A DNA stretch of 6,538 bases from contig JANXXY010000146.1 in the NCBI GenBank assembly GCA_025350365.1, positions 1 through 6,538 of the forward strand, read 5' to 3'. This document shows, piece by piece, positions 1 through 6,282 of the stretch (the stretch's first letter is position 1; every line of letters begins with the position of its first letter). Under the pieces are notes generated by a model. That model saw only the letters and a program-made list of their open reading frames with translations, made no database searches and was not told the DNA's origin. This stretch comes from Bacteroidales bacterium. GTDB lineage: Bacteria; Bacteroidota; Bacteroidia; Bacteroidales; JAAUTT01. Both the position numbers and the translations under genes were made by a program.

Positions 1-9
1 CTTATAAAA

Positions 10-24
10 TCAGGCACAGCCTGA
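10..24. repeat. Hairpin 1 with GGC-ACA-GCC apex
   Basis: TCAGGC (10-15) and GCCTGA (19-24) form a perfect 6-bp stem around the loop ACA. The 11-nt apex AGGCACAGCCT (12-22) recurs exactly 30 bases later in the next hairpin, in the same orientation. Its role is unknown; it may be part of a repeated intergenic element or of an RNA end. Confidence 0.6.
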
Positions 25-33
25 AAAGATATA

Positions 34-60
34 TTTGGCTTAGGCACAGCCTAAGCCGAA
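34..60. repeat. Hairpin 2 with GGC-ACA-GCC apex, 12-bp stem
   Basis: GGCTTAGGC (37-45) and GCCTAAGCC (49-57) pair perfectly around ACA (46-48). The stem extends by three more pairs, t36-g58 as a wobble and then t35-a59 and t34-a60. This is the most GC-rich structure in the leader. No T-run follows on the plus strand, so it is not a typical intrinsic terminator in that direction. It could stabilise an RNA end or belong to a dispersed repeat family. Confidence 0.65.
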
Positions 61-63
61 CGA

Positions 64-124
64 GAGATAACTTGTAGACATTGATAATGGCTTTGATTAT
101 CAACGCATAAAAATAAGTTATTTC
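64..124. other. Nested stem-loop, possible structured RNA
   Basis: The outer stem is GAGATAACTT (64-73) with AAGTTATTTC (115-124), ten pairs including one G-U wobble. Inside it, TTGATAAT (81-88) and ATTATCAA (96-103) form a perfect 8-bp stem with a 7-nt loop. The two stems are separated by an asymmetric internal loop of 7 and 11 nt. Two nested helices of this length suggest a folded RNA, but the sequence is AT-rich and I recognise no known RNA family. Confidence 0.35.
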
Positions 125-158
125 GTAGGTTAAAAAATAAAATTGCTTCTATATTAAC

Positions 159-189
159 GCATTAATTGTAAAATATTTATTATTAATGC
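159..189. repeat. AT-rich inverted repeat GCATTAAT / ATTAATGC
   Basis: GCATTAAT (159-166) and ATTAATGC (182-189) are perfect inverted repeats 15 nt apart. Two more A-T pairs (a157-t191 and a156-t192) follow beyond a c158-a190 mismatch. It may be a protein-binding dyad or chance in AT-rich DNA. Confidence 0.35.
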
Positions 190-249
190 ATTGCAATTAT
201 TAACTGCTTCGAAAAAAAATGTATTTGGATACAACATAAGGTACTCATA

Positions 250-263
250 TAATGTAAACATTA
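250..263. promoter_or_regulatory. 14-bp palindrome, possible operator
   Basis: TAATGTAAACATTA consists of two perfect 6-bp half-sites around an AA centre, about 90 bp before the preferred aldolase start. The size and symmetry fit a site for a dimeric regulator, but I cannot name the protein. Confidence 0.3.
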
Positions 264-304
264 CAAAAAAGGCCAACAATTAAAAGCCAGATTTATCTAA
301 GTCC

Positions 305-333
305 TAAAACAATTCTGTCAGTTAATTGTTTTA
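305..333. promoter_or_regulatory. 10-bp inverted repeat ending at a possible start codon
   Basis: TAAAACAATT (305-314) and AATTGTTTTA (324-333) are perfect inverted repeats around a 9-nt loop. The last base is the A of the ATG at 333. In mRNA the hairpin would tie up the approach to that ATG while leaving the in-frame ATG at 354 free, which supports initiation at 354. It could also be an operator over the transcription start. Confidence 0.4.
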
Positions 334-353
334 TGAGTAAATACAAACTATAT

Positions 354-1433
354 ATGGCAAACAGAATTCTTGATATTGTGAAGCCTGGCGTTCTTTCAGG
401 CGATGACGTTCAAAAAGTTTATAATGCAGCAAAAGAGAGTGGATTTGCCATTCCGGCAGTAAACGTAGTAGGCACAAGCACTGTTAATGCGGTACTTGAA
501 GCAGCTAAAGTGGTAAATTCCCCTGTAATTATTCAGTTTTCAAACGGTGGTTCAATTTTTTATGCAGGCAAAGGATGTCCGAATGGAAACCACGAAGCAG
601 AAATTTGGGGCGCCATATCCGGGGCAAAACACATTCATCATTTGGCTTCTGTGTATGGAGTGCCGGTTATTTTGCATACCGATCATGCTGCAAAAAAGCT
701 ACTTCCTTGGATTGACGGACTTCTTGACTATGGCGAAAAACATTTTAAAGAATATGGCAAGCCTCTCTTTAGCTCGCACATGCTTGATCTTTCGGAAGAA
801 TCGCTGGAAGAGAATATAAAGATAAGTAGCCAATATCTTGAGCGGATGAACAGGATAGGTATGACGCTTGAGATTGAACTTGGAGTTACAGGTGGTGAAG
901 AGGACGGCGTTGATAATTCCAGTATCGAAAATTCTTCGCTTTACACCCAGCCCGAACATGTCGCCTATGCTTATGAACAACTGGGCAAAATAAGCAAACA
1001 TTTTACCATAGCAGCCTCCTTTGGCAATGTTCATGGCGTGTACAAACCTGGTAATGTGAAACTGGAGCCTAAAATCCTGCATAAATCTCAGGAATATATT
1101 CAACACAAACACAACACAAGCGATAAACCGGTGAATTTTGTATTTCACGGAGGTTCCGGTTCTACCCGCGAAGAAATAAGGGAAGCCATAAGCTATGGCG
1201 TTGTTAAAATGAATATTGATACCGATGCTCAATGGGCTTTTTGGGATGGCGTCCGTAAATTTGAAGCTGCTAACCGGGCATATCTTCAGGGACAAATTGG
1301 AAATCCAGAGGGATCGGACAAACCCAATAAAAAGAAATACGATCCGCGTGCATGGTTACGCGAAGGTGAAAAAACGCTTGTTGAAAGACTCAAAATTGCC
1401 TTTGAGGACTTAAACTGTTTGAACAGAAATTAG
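354..1433 (+). CDS. fbaA: Class II fructose-bisphosphate aldolase
   Basis: This zinc-dependent enzyme splits fructose 1,6-bisphosphate into dihydroxyacetone phosphate and glyceraldehyde 3-phosphate in glycolysis, and does the reverse in gluconeogenesis; it is cytosolic. The protein is close to the E. coli FbaA type across its whole length. Counting from the ATG at 354 it has 359 residues, the length I recall for the E. coli enzyme. Visible features are HTDH with catalytic Asp110 and metal ligand His111, metal-site Glu175 in EIELG, the GGEEDGVDN loop at 180-188, metal ligands His227 (GNVHG) and His265 (VFHGGSGS, which also binds phosphate), and NIDT at 287-290. An in-frame ATG at 333 would add seven residues not expected in the family, and a hairpin covers it, so I prefer 354. 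Neither start has a clear Shine-Dalgarno. The gene is monocistronic here and converges on the aminotransferase. Confidence 0.96.
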   Translation: MANRILDIVKPGVLSGDDVQKVYNAAKESGFAIPAVNVVGTSTVNAVLEAAKVVNSPVIIQFSNGGSIFYAGKGCPNGNHEAEIWGAISGAKHIHHLASVYGVPVILHTDHAAKKLLPWIDGLLDYGEKHFKEYGKPLFSSHMLDLSEESLEENIKISSQYLERMNRIGMTLEIELGVTGGEEDGVDNSSIENSSLYTQPEHVAYAYEQLGKISKHFTIAASFGNVHGVYKPGNVKLEPKILHKSQEYIQHKHNTSDKPVNFVFHGGSGSTREEIREAISYGVVKMNIDTDAQWAFWDGVRKFEAANRAYLQGQIGNPEGSDKPNKKKYDPRAWLREGEKTLVERLKIAFEDLNCLNRN

Positions 1434-1458
1434 GCATATTATTTAGAATTTAAAATGC

Positions 1459-1506
1459 AAAGGCACAAAATCACAAAGTAAAATATAATTTGTGATTTGT
1501 GCCTTT
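1459..1506. terminator. Bidirectional intrinsic terminator between convergent genes
   Basis: AAAGGCACAAAATCACAAA (1459-1477) pairs with TTTGTGATTTGTGCCTTT (1489-1506), giving 18 base pairs with one bulged A and an 11-nt loop. T-rich sequence follows the stem in both directions (TTTT at 1504-1507 on plus, and the complement of the A-runs at 1452-1455 and 1459-1461 on minus). It lies 26 bp after the aldolase stop and 18 bp after the aminotransferase stop, so it probably ends both transcripts. Confidence 0.85.
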
Positions 1507-1523
1507 TGTCATTTACTAAGTCT

Positions 1524-2711
1524 CTATCCGCCTATTAATTCATCAATACATTCGGCCATTAACCGTATACCTTTGTCAATCATTTTGTCATTTGCACACG
1601 AATAATTAAGCCGCAGGGTGTTTACATCCCCTGTACGATTAGTATAAAACTGGTTTCCGGGAACGAAAACTACATTTTTTTTGGTTGTAAGCGAAAGCAA
1701 TTCCATTGAAGAGAAGCCTTCAGGTAGTGTTACCCATAAAAACATCCCGCCATCGGGTTCAGTAAATAAAATTTCCCGTGGAAAATACTTTTTTATTGCA
1801 GAAACCATAGCGTCACGTTGTTTTCCATAAGCAATGCTTACCTTACGAATATGAGCATCGTTGTCGAACATCGTAAAGTACTGATTTATTATCATCTGGC
1901 AAAAGAAATTGGTATGTAAGTCAGCAGCTTGTTTAGCTACAATAAGTTTTTCCATAATTTCATCAGGCGCAACAACCCATCCAATGCGGAAGGAAGGCAC
2001 TATTGTTTTGGAAAATGTTCCTAACATAATGGTTTGATCAGGCAGATAATTTTTAAAGTCTGGTTGTGCATCCCCGTTAAATCGAAGTTCGCCGTAGGGG
2101 TCATCTTCGACAAGCAGTATATTGGAATTTTTAATCAAACCAGCCACTCTTTCCCGGTTTTTCGCGGTATAACATATGCCCGAAGGATTTTGGAAGTTGG
2201 GAACAATGTACATTATTTTTGGGTTGTGGTTTGTGATGGTTTTTGAAAGTGCCTCACAATCCATACCTTCCTGATAAACAGGTACTGAGAGGAACTTTGG
2301 ACTGAATACTGAAAATGCTTGAATTGCACCCAGATATCCAGGTTCTTCCATAATTATTTCATCGTTTTCATTCAAAAATATTTTTCCTAACAGATCTAAT
2401 GCCTGTTGTGAACCATTGGTAATGAGGATTTGGTTGATGTCGACATTTATCCCTTTATTGTCCTTATACCGTTTTGCAATGGATTTACGTAACTCGTCAT
2501 AACCCTCAGAATTGCTATATTGAAGAGCATCACTTCCAGCATTTTTAAATACTTCATTGGTGGCTTGGTTTAATTCATTAATTGGGAACAAACTGGGGTT
2601 AGGTAGCCCTCCTGCAAAAGATATAATGTTTTTATCTGTGGCAATTTTTAAAATTTCACGTATAAACGAGCGGGGAACGCCGTGTATACGGTCAGCGAAG
2701 GTAATATTCAT
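1524..2711 (-). CDS. PLP-dependent aminotransferase, class I/II (LysN / MocR-domain-like)
   Basis: This 395-residue fold-type I enzyme should move an amino group between an amino acid and a 2-oxo acid in the cytosol. The sequence shows the Schiff-base lysine K235 in GTFSK, the phosphate-binding R242, N175 in PNFQNPSG, D203 and Y206 in EDDPYGELRF (contacts to the PLP ring), and R367 in LRLNYS, the usual substrate-carboxylate arginine. The N-terminal FAGGLPNPSLFP stretch and overall pattern fit the group containing alpha-aminoadipate aminotransferase (LysN) and the catalytic domain of MocR regulators. No GntR-type HTH precedes it, so this is a free-standing enzyme. The substrate cannot be read from sequence; 2-aminoadipate, branched-chain and aromatic amino acids are all possible. 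The ATG at 2711 gives a normal N-terminus, and the leader is AT-rich without a Shine-Dalgarno. The regulator gene lies 257 bp upstream on the same strand. Confidence 0.93.
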   Translation of the reverse strand: MNITFADRIHGVPRSFIREILKIATDKNIISFAGGLPNPSLFPINELNQATNEVFKNAGSDALQYSNSEGYDELRKSIAKRYKDNKGINVDINQILITNGSQQALDLLGKIFLNENDEIIMEEPGYLGAIQAFSVFSPKFLSVPVYQEGMDCEALSKTITNHNPKIMYIVPNFQNPSGICYTAKNRERVAGLIKNSNILLVEDDPYGELRFNGDAQPDFKNYLPDQTIMLGTFSKTIVPSFRIGWVVAPDEIMEKLIVAKQAADLHTNFFCQMIINQYFTMFDNDAHIRKVSIAYGKQRDAMVSAIKKYFPREILFTEPDGGMFLWVTLPEGFSSMELLSLTTKKNVVFVPGNQFYTNRTGDVNTLRLNYSCANDKMIDKGIRLMAECIDELIGG

Positions 2712-2787
2712 GATTATTTTATATATGAGAGTTATAAAAATGAGTTATTAAGGAAATGAACCTTAATTGTAATTGAATTGATGTTTT

Positions 2788-2816
2788 TTTGGTGTAAGGT
2801 GCACGGATACACCAAA
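2788..2816. promoter_or_regulatory. Perfect 9-bp dyad upstream of the aminotransferase
   Basis: TTTGGTGTA (2788-2796) and TACACCAAA (2808-2816) are perfect inverted repeats 11 bp apart, and the spacer contains the palindrome GTGCAC. The site is 77 bp before the aminotransferase start. On the minus strand the second arm is followed by A residues, so it is not an intrinsic terminator for the upstream regulator gene. It could be an operator, or a hairpin in the aminotransferase leader RNA. Confidence 0.45.
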
Positions 2817-2912
2817 TTGATTAGTATCTCCCTTCCGGGAGGAGGAATGATAGAATATTACAAATGATCGATATTTGAACTACACGGTGCATCATTATCA
2901 TGAAATGAATAA

Positions 2913-2920
2913 CAAAAATA
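2913..2920 (-). promoter_or_regulatory. Candidate -7 element for the aminotransferase
   Basis: The minus strand reads TATTTTTG, an exact fit to the Bacteroidota -7 consensus TAnnTTTG. A TTTG at 2947-2950 is the only nearby -33 candidate, but its 26-bp spacer is longer than usual. Use of this site would give a leader of roughly 195 nt containing the dyad at 2788-2816. The same octamer precedes the regulator gene. Confidence 0.25.
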
Positions 2921-2968
2921 AGGGAAAATTTGGATTTAAGGTGGCACAAAAAAAACTTCTCAACGAAT

Positions 2969-5776
2969 TTACTCCTCAAATGCATCGCTAAATAGGTATT
3001 CGGTAAGGTTAACTTCGTGGCTAAGACCCATTTTCAGACGAAGTCGGTATCGGCTTATTTCAACACCACGGGGGTTTATGTTAAGCAATTTAGCAATCTC
3101 TTTGGTGGTGAAATTCATTCGAAGGTAGGAGCAGAGCCGTAAATCGTGCGGCGTTAATTTCGGGTGCTTAGTTTTCAGCATTTTAAAGAATCCCTGTTGT
3201 GATAATTTTAAGGTGTCCATTGCACTGGTCCACTCTTCGGTTTGGGTTTTTAGTCCCTCGTTGATTATACGTTCCATATCGCGAATGGATTTGATAGGAT
3301 ATTTAGACGAGGATTCTTTGAGGGATGATATTTGTTCCTGTAATTCGCTGAGAATTTCGTTTTTCTGAATCAAATACCGCATGGAAAGCATCAGTTCATA
3401 TGATTTGTAATCGAGTTCGCTTTCTAGTTTTTTACGGCCCACCTCAAATTCGATCAATTTTTTTTGCCTGCGAAGCTCTATCCGGAATACATAAATAGCG
3501 AACAATACAATCCCTATCAATACCAGCGAATATAGCAAAAAGGCATACCAGTCAAGATACCAGGGTCTTAGGATGGTAAATTTAGCTTCAGCTCCTTCAT
3601 CATTGATGTCAGATTTTACCAGCACGTGATAGGTGCCATATTTAAGGTTAAGATACGAAAAATAGTCGAGGGTGGTTTTGTGCCAGTCTTCATCGATTTC
3701 CTTAATTTTATAAAAGAACACTTTATCTTCCTGGCTAAATTTTCCCGGATCAATAAAATAAACGGTCAGGTTATTGTTCCGGTAAGCTGACTGAATGGTA
3801 TTTGACAGCTCAAGACAAAATTCATTTGCTTTTTCTTTGCCTTGAAAGACCATATTATTGATCCTGAGTCTTATCTTGTTAGGGTTTTTATCACGATAAG
3901 CCAGATTATACGTTAGAAATACCTGGCGGGTAGGAATCAGCAACGTTTTATCATCAAGCTGGATGATTTGGTTTTCGCGTTCAGGGAGATTAATTGATTT
4001 TTGCGAAAACTCGAATTTCTTTTTGGCCACAAAATCCTTTGATATCTGAAAAAGACCTGTTTTACGGTCGTTTACAAACCAATATTCGTCTTTTTCGTGA
4101 GGAATGATTTGTTGCGTATGAATGAATTCGCCTAAACTTGCATTCAATGAGTTAAAGACAACGACCTTTTTTTGCTCGTAGTCGTATGTATAGATATTTT
4201 CGGTGGTCGAAAATGCCACGTTGTTATTTATTTTAAACGATGAAGTCTGAAAAGGTTTATCGAGAACGATATTATAAAAATCCGACTTAACTATTGAATC
4301 GAGTGATTCGTCGAGCTCTAGTTTGTATATGCCTTTATGCAGGTGCGGCGCCCATATAAATCCGAGGTAATCAACTTCCAGGTGACGAACCGGTTCGTTA
4401 AAATATTTCACCTTATTCCGGAAAACCCATTTTCCTTTTTCATTTTTTTTGAATACAACTATTCCGGTATAGGTGCCTTCTATCAGCATGTCGTGGTATT
4501 GCCTGATTGACCATCCTCCGGTGACATTTGAAATCTGACGAAACTGATTACCCTCCACAATAAAAGTACCCTCGTTATGACCACATAATATCTGATTGCC
4601 AAATTTTTCCAGTGTCCATACCTGTCCCTGGCTATGGGGAATCATGCGAATATTTGTAAAGTTGTAGTTGAAGTTGTCCTTAATGATATCAGCAACGAAC
4701 AAGCCATGATTAGTACCCAGATAAAGTTGGTTCTTATCTTTCAAAACGGTATAAATAGTGCCTAACGTACCGGTTGTATTCGTATAATGTGTGTATGGCG
4801 AGAAAACATCCACGTAATTCACACCTTCATCCAAACCCACCCATAAACCGTTGTCCATGTCTTTTGAAAGCGAAAGAACTGTATTATTTTTGAGCCCATT
4901 TGAAAAGTTATAATGTTTTAAGATTTCGCCTTGTTTATTGCAAAAAACCACTCCATTCTGTATTGTGCCAAAAGCCATGATTGAATCGTTAATGCTAACA
5001 CCCGCATTACATGTATAATCCTGCAAAAACGACGATATGGGAGATGAAAAATAAGTGAACTGTTGGTTGGTATATTTGTATATTCCACTGTTGGAGGTAC
5101 AAATGTAAAGTGCATTGCCTTTACCCTCAATGATGGAATGTACTTTTCGGAATGCATACAATGCGCTGCCGGGTATAAATTCGAACTTTTTTCCATCGAA
5201 CCAATATAATCCATGATCAAGTACCTGTGCAATAAAGTTCTTGCCCACCTGAAAAAGGAAAAGCATGGTAAAAGGACTCTTTACCGATTCCACCCGTTTA
5301 TTGTCATAGATATAAATAGTTGTAAACGATTGAAAATAAATCTTCCCGGCTGAAGAATATATCTTCCATATCTCATCATTTTTGTTGATTTTGATTTCTT
5401 TGGTAAGCGAATGGTAGGTTAATTGTCCGTTGGACGTCAGATTCCAGACCCCAAAGTCTTCAAACGAACCTGTAAAAATATCACCCTTTTTATCTGCCAA
5501 CACCGAGCGGACACCTTTTCGATATGGAAGATGGTATGTTTTTTTGCTAATTCCATTGTATTCAATCAATCCATCGGAGTTTGCGAAATAAACGAGTCCG
5601 TTTTTAGGATTTTGGGAGATGTTCCAGTTTTGATTATCAATGGATATATTGCCTGGAATGTAACTTATTATTTCGTGCGGCTGGTTAATATCAGTAGCTC
5701 GGAGTAAGGAAGTAAATAAGAGAATAAATAAAATTATGCTTGGTGAACGCTTCCTTAGATTACAAGTCATAAACAT
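2969..5776 (-). CDS. Membrane-tethered propeller sensor / LuxR-type transcription regulator
   Basis: This is a one-protein signalling regulator of Bacteroidota type, predicted to sense a periplasmic ligand and bind DNA from the inner membrane. Residues 1-27 form a signal peptide (RKR followed by a hydrophobic stretch, cleavage near LLRA). From about 30 to 625 I count 14 propeller strand motifs, for example NGLWVGLDEGVNYVD at 309-323 and NQLYLGTNHGLFVAD at 349-363, which fits two seven-bladed propellers. A Y_Y_Y domain follows at about 665-736 (Y689, W698, Y708, Y716), then a membrane helix at about 742-764 and a charged, probably coiled-coil segment at about 766-825. The C-terminal LuxR-type HTH lies at about 873-918 (LTPHDLRLCSYLR, TKEIAKLL, GVEISRYRLRLK). 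There is no histidine kinase or receiver domain, so it differs from hybrid two-component systems with the same sensor part. ATGs at 5776 and 5770 are both possible starts. No SusC/SusD or carbohydrate gene is nearby; the co-oriented neighbour is an aminotransferase. The ligand is unknown. Confidence 0.92.
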   Translation of the reverse strand: MFMTCNLRKRSPSIILFILLFTSLLRATDINQPHEIISYIPGNISIDNQNWNISQNPKNGLVYFANSDGLIEYNGISKKTYHLPYRKGVRSVLADKKGDIFTGSFEDFGVWNLTSNGQLTYHSLTKEIKINKNDEIWKIYSSAGKIYFQSFTTIYIYDNKRVESVKSPFTMLFLFQVGKNFIAQVLDHGLYWFDGKKFEFIPGSALYAFRKVHSIIEGKGNALYICTSNSGIYKYTNQQFTYFSSPISSFLQDYTCNAGVSINDSIMAFGTIQNGVVFCNKQGEILKHYNFSNGLKNNTVLSLSKDMDNGLWVGLDEGVNYVDVFSPYTHYTNTTGTLGTIYTVLKDKNQLYLGTNHGLFVADIIKDNFNYNFTNIRMIPHSQGQVWTLEKFGNQILCGHNEGTFIVEGNQFRQISNVTGGWSIRQYHDMLIEGTYTGIVVFKKNEKGKWVFRNKVKYFNEPVRHLEVDYLGFIWAPHLHKGIYKLELDESLDSIVKSDFYNIVLDKPFQTSSFKINNNVAFSTTENIYTYDYEQKKVVVFNSLNASLGEFIHTQQIIPHEKDEYWFVNDRKTGLFQISKDFVAKKKFEFSQKSINLPERENQIIQLDDKTLLIPTRQVFLTYNLAYRDKNPNKIRLRINNMVFQGKEKANEFCLELSNTIQSAYRNNNLTVYFIDPGKFSQEDKVFFYKIKEIDEDWHKTTLDYFSYLNLKYGTYHVLVKSDINDEGAEAKFTILRPWYLDWYAFLLYSLVLIGIVLFAIYVFRIELRRQKKLIEFEVGRKKLESELDYKSYELMLSMRYLIQKNEILSELQEQISSLKESSSKYPIKSIRDMERIINEGLKTQTEEWTSAMDTLKLSQQGFFKMLKTKHPKLTPHDLRLCSYLRMNFTTKEIAKLLNINPRGVEISRYRLRLKMGLSHEVNLTEYLFSDAFEE

Positions 5777-5810
5777 GGCTTTTATTATTAGGGCATCATT
5801 CGAATGTATA

Positions 5811-5818
5811 CAAAAATA
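5811..5818 (-). promoter_or_regulatory. Candidate -7 element for the regulator gene
   Basis: The minus strand reads TATTTTTG, an exact TAnnTTTG match, 34 bp before the ATG at 5776, giving a leader of about 30 nt. No TTTG lies at the usual -33 distance; a dyad occupies that position instead, which would suit a promoter that depends on an activator. Confidence 0.35.
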
Positions 5819-5825
5819 TCACAAA

Positions 5826-5848
5826 AAAACCGGATGTTATTCCGTTTT
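5826..5848. promoter_or_regulatory. Dyad over the -33 position of the regulator promoter
   Basis: AAAACCGGA (5826-5834) and TCCGTTTT (5841-5848) pair over 8 bp with one bulged C and a 6-nt loop. On the plus strand it resembles a small terminator followed by T residues, but no plus-strand gene ends here. A regulator-binding site or a structural element is more likely. Confidence 0.3.
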
Positions 5849-6009
5849 ATGGAGGCTAATGATTAATTAACTTTTATTTGCTATTATTTGAATGGAATTT
5901 AGCGGCTATAAGAAAGGGAAATAATCGAACATTTGTATATTGTTTAGTGTTTTGTTTGTCTATCAGCCAGTGTAGTTATAAATTTATTACTTCTTAATAT
6001 TTACTGATC

Positions 6010-6282
6010 ATGGATAAAAGAATAGAAATTGTAAATGCTTCCGATCCGAAGGCATTAAAACAACAATTGGAACAAATGGTTAATCAGGGATGGCAGATAA
6101 AAGGTGTGGTAGGATATAATCCCCATGTTGCGGATAGCGAACCATTTATTATCATGCAAAGAGATTCCGTAGACGATCCGGCAATAAGTGAAAGTTATTA
6201 TGTAAATGAAAATTTGGCAACTGAACAGTTTTACACTAACCCAGAACCTCCACGAAAGGAAATATCCATTAGCATGGGATGA
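6010..6282 (+). CDS. Small protein of unknown function, DUF1737/DUF4177-like N-terminus
   Basis: The product is a 90-residue soluble protein with no signal peptide or membrane segment. Its first half, up to about residue 52, has the pattern of small alpha/beta domains such as DUF1737 or DUF4177: a beta strand (RIEIVNA), a helix (KALKQQLEQMVNQ), the turn GWQIKG, then a strand ending in FIIMQR. That assignment is from pattern memory and is tentative. The second half (53-90) is polar, rich in Asn, Glu and Pro, and probably flexible. The ATG at 6010 is the only sensible start, and the upstream sequence is AT-rich without a Shine-Dalgarno. The gene is divergent from the regulator. Its TGA at 6280-6282 runs directly into the decamer array, and no ordinary terminator is seen. 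Confidence 0.72.
   Translation: MDKRIEIVNASDPKALKQQLEQMVNQGWQIKGVVGYNPHVADSEPFIIMQRDSVDDPAISESYYVNENLATEQFYTNPEPPRKEISISMG

Larger units (their letters stand above)
1..353. other. Non-coding region upstream of the aldolase, rich in inverted repeats
   Basis: No convincing coding frame was found on either strand in this stretch. It holds a series of dyads described separately: two hairpins with the same apex (10-24 and 34-60), a nested stem-loop (64-124), an AT-rich inverted repeat (159-189), a short palindrome (250-263) and a 10-bp inverted repeat (305-333) that ends on a possible start codon. A Bacteroidota-type promoter for the aldolase is not clear: TGTATTTG at 220-227 differs from TAnnTTTG at one base, but no TTTG lies at the expected upstream distance. 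The region could combine the 3' end signals of a gene lying before the window, a leader RNA for the aldolase, or an unannotated small RNA. Confidence 0.6.
5777..6009. other. Divergent intergenic region between the regulator and the small gene
   Basis: These 233 bp should contain the promoters of both flanking divergent genes. The minus-strand side has a good -7 candidate and a dyad (separate entries). For the plus-strand gene I see only weak matches: TTTGTTTG at 5951-5958 is one base off TAnnTTTG, with TTTG at 5932-5935 at a short 15-bp spacing. No coding frame is evident. Confidence 0.5.

Noticed and set aside
1..332. A known riboswitch or 6S RNA in the aldolase leader
   Set aside because: The helices are real on paper, but I could not match any known family consensus, and the layout is a series of hairpins rather than one long irregular hairpin.
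333..353. Seven-residue N-terminal extension of the aldolase from the ATG at 333
   Set aside because: The family length and the hairpin over ATG 333 favour the start at 354, though 333 cannot be excluded without N-terminal data.
699..1295. A 198-codon open frame on the minus strand inside the aldolase gene
   Set aside because: It lies wholly opposite a fully conserved enzyme gene, has no recognisable domain and is best explained as a shadow frame.
2828..2841. Small hairpin CTCCC-TTCC-GGGAG between the regulator and the aminotransferase
   Set aside because: The stem is only five base pairs with no T-run, too short to call a terminator or operator alone.
2947..2968. Terminator just after the regulator gene (T8 on the minus strand)
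   Set aside because: The T-run is present but I found no convincing hairpin in front of it.
4918..5707. Open frames of about 90-104 codons on both strands within the regulator gene
   Set aside because: They overlap a long gene with clear domain architecture and show no motif of their own.
5978..5987. Palindrome ATAAATTTAT upstream of the small gene
   Set aside because: A ten-base all-AT palindrome is expected by chance in DNA of this composition.
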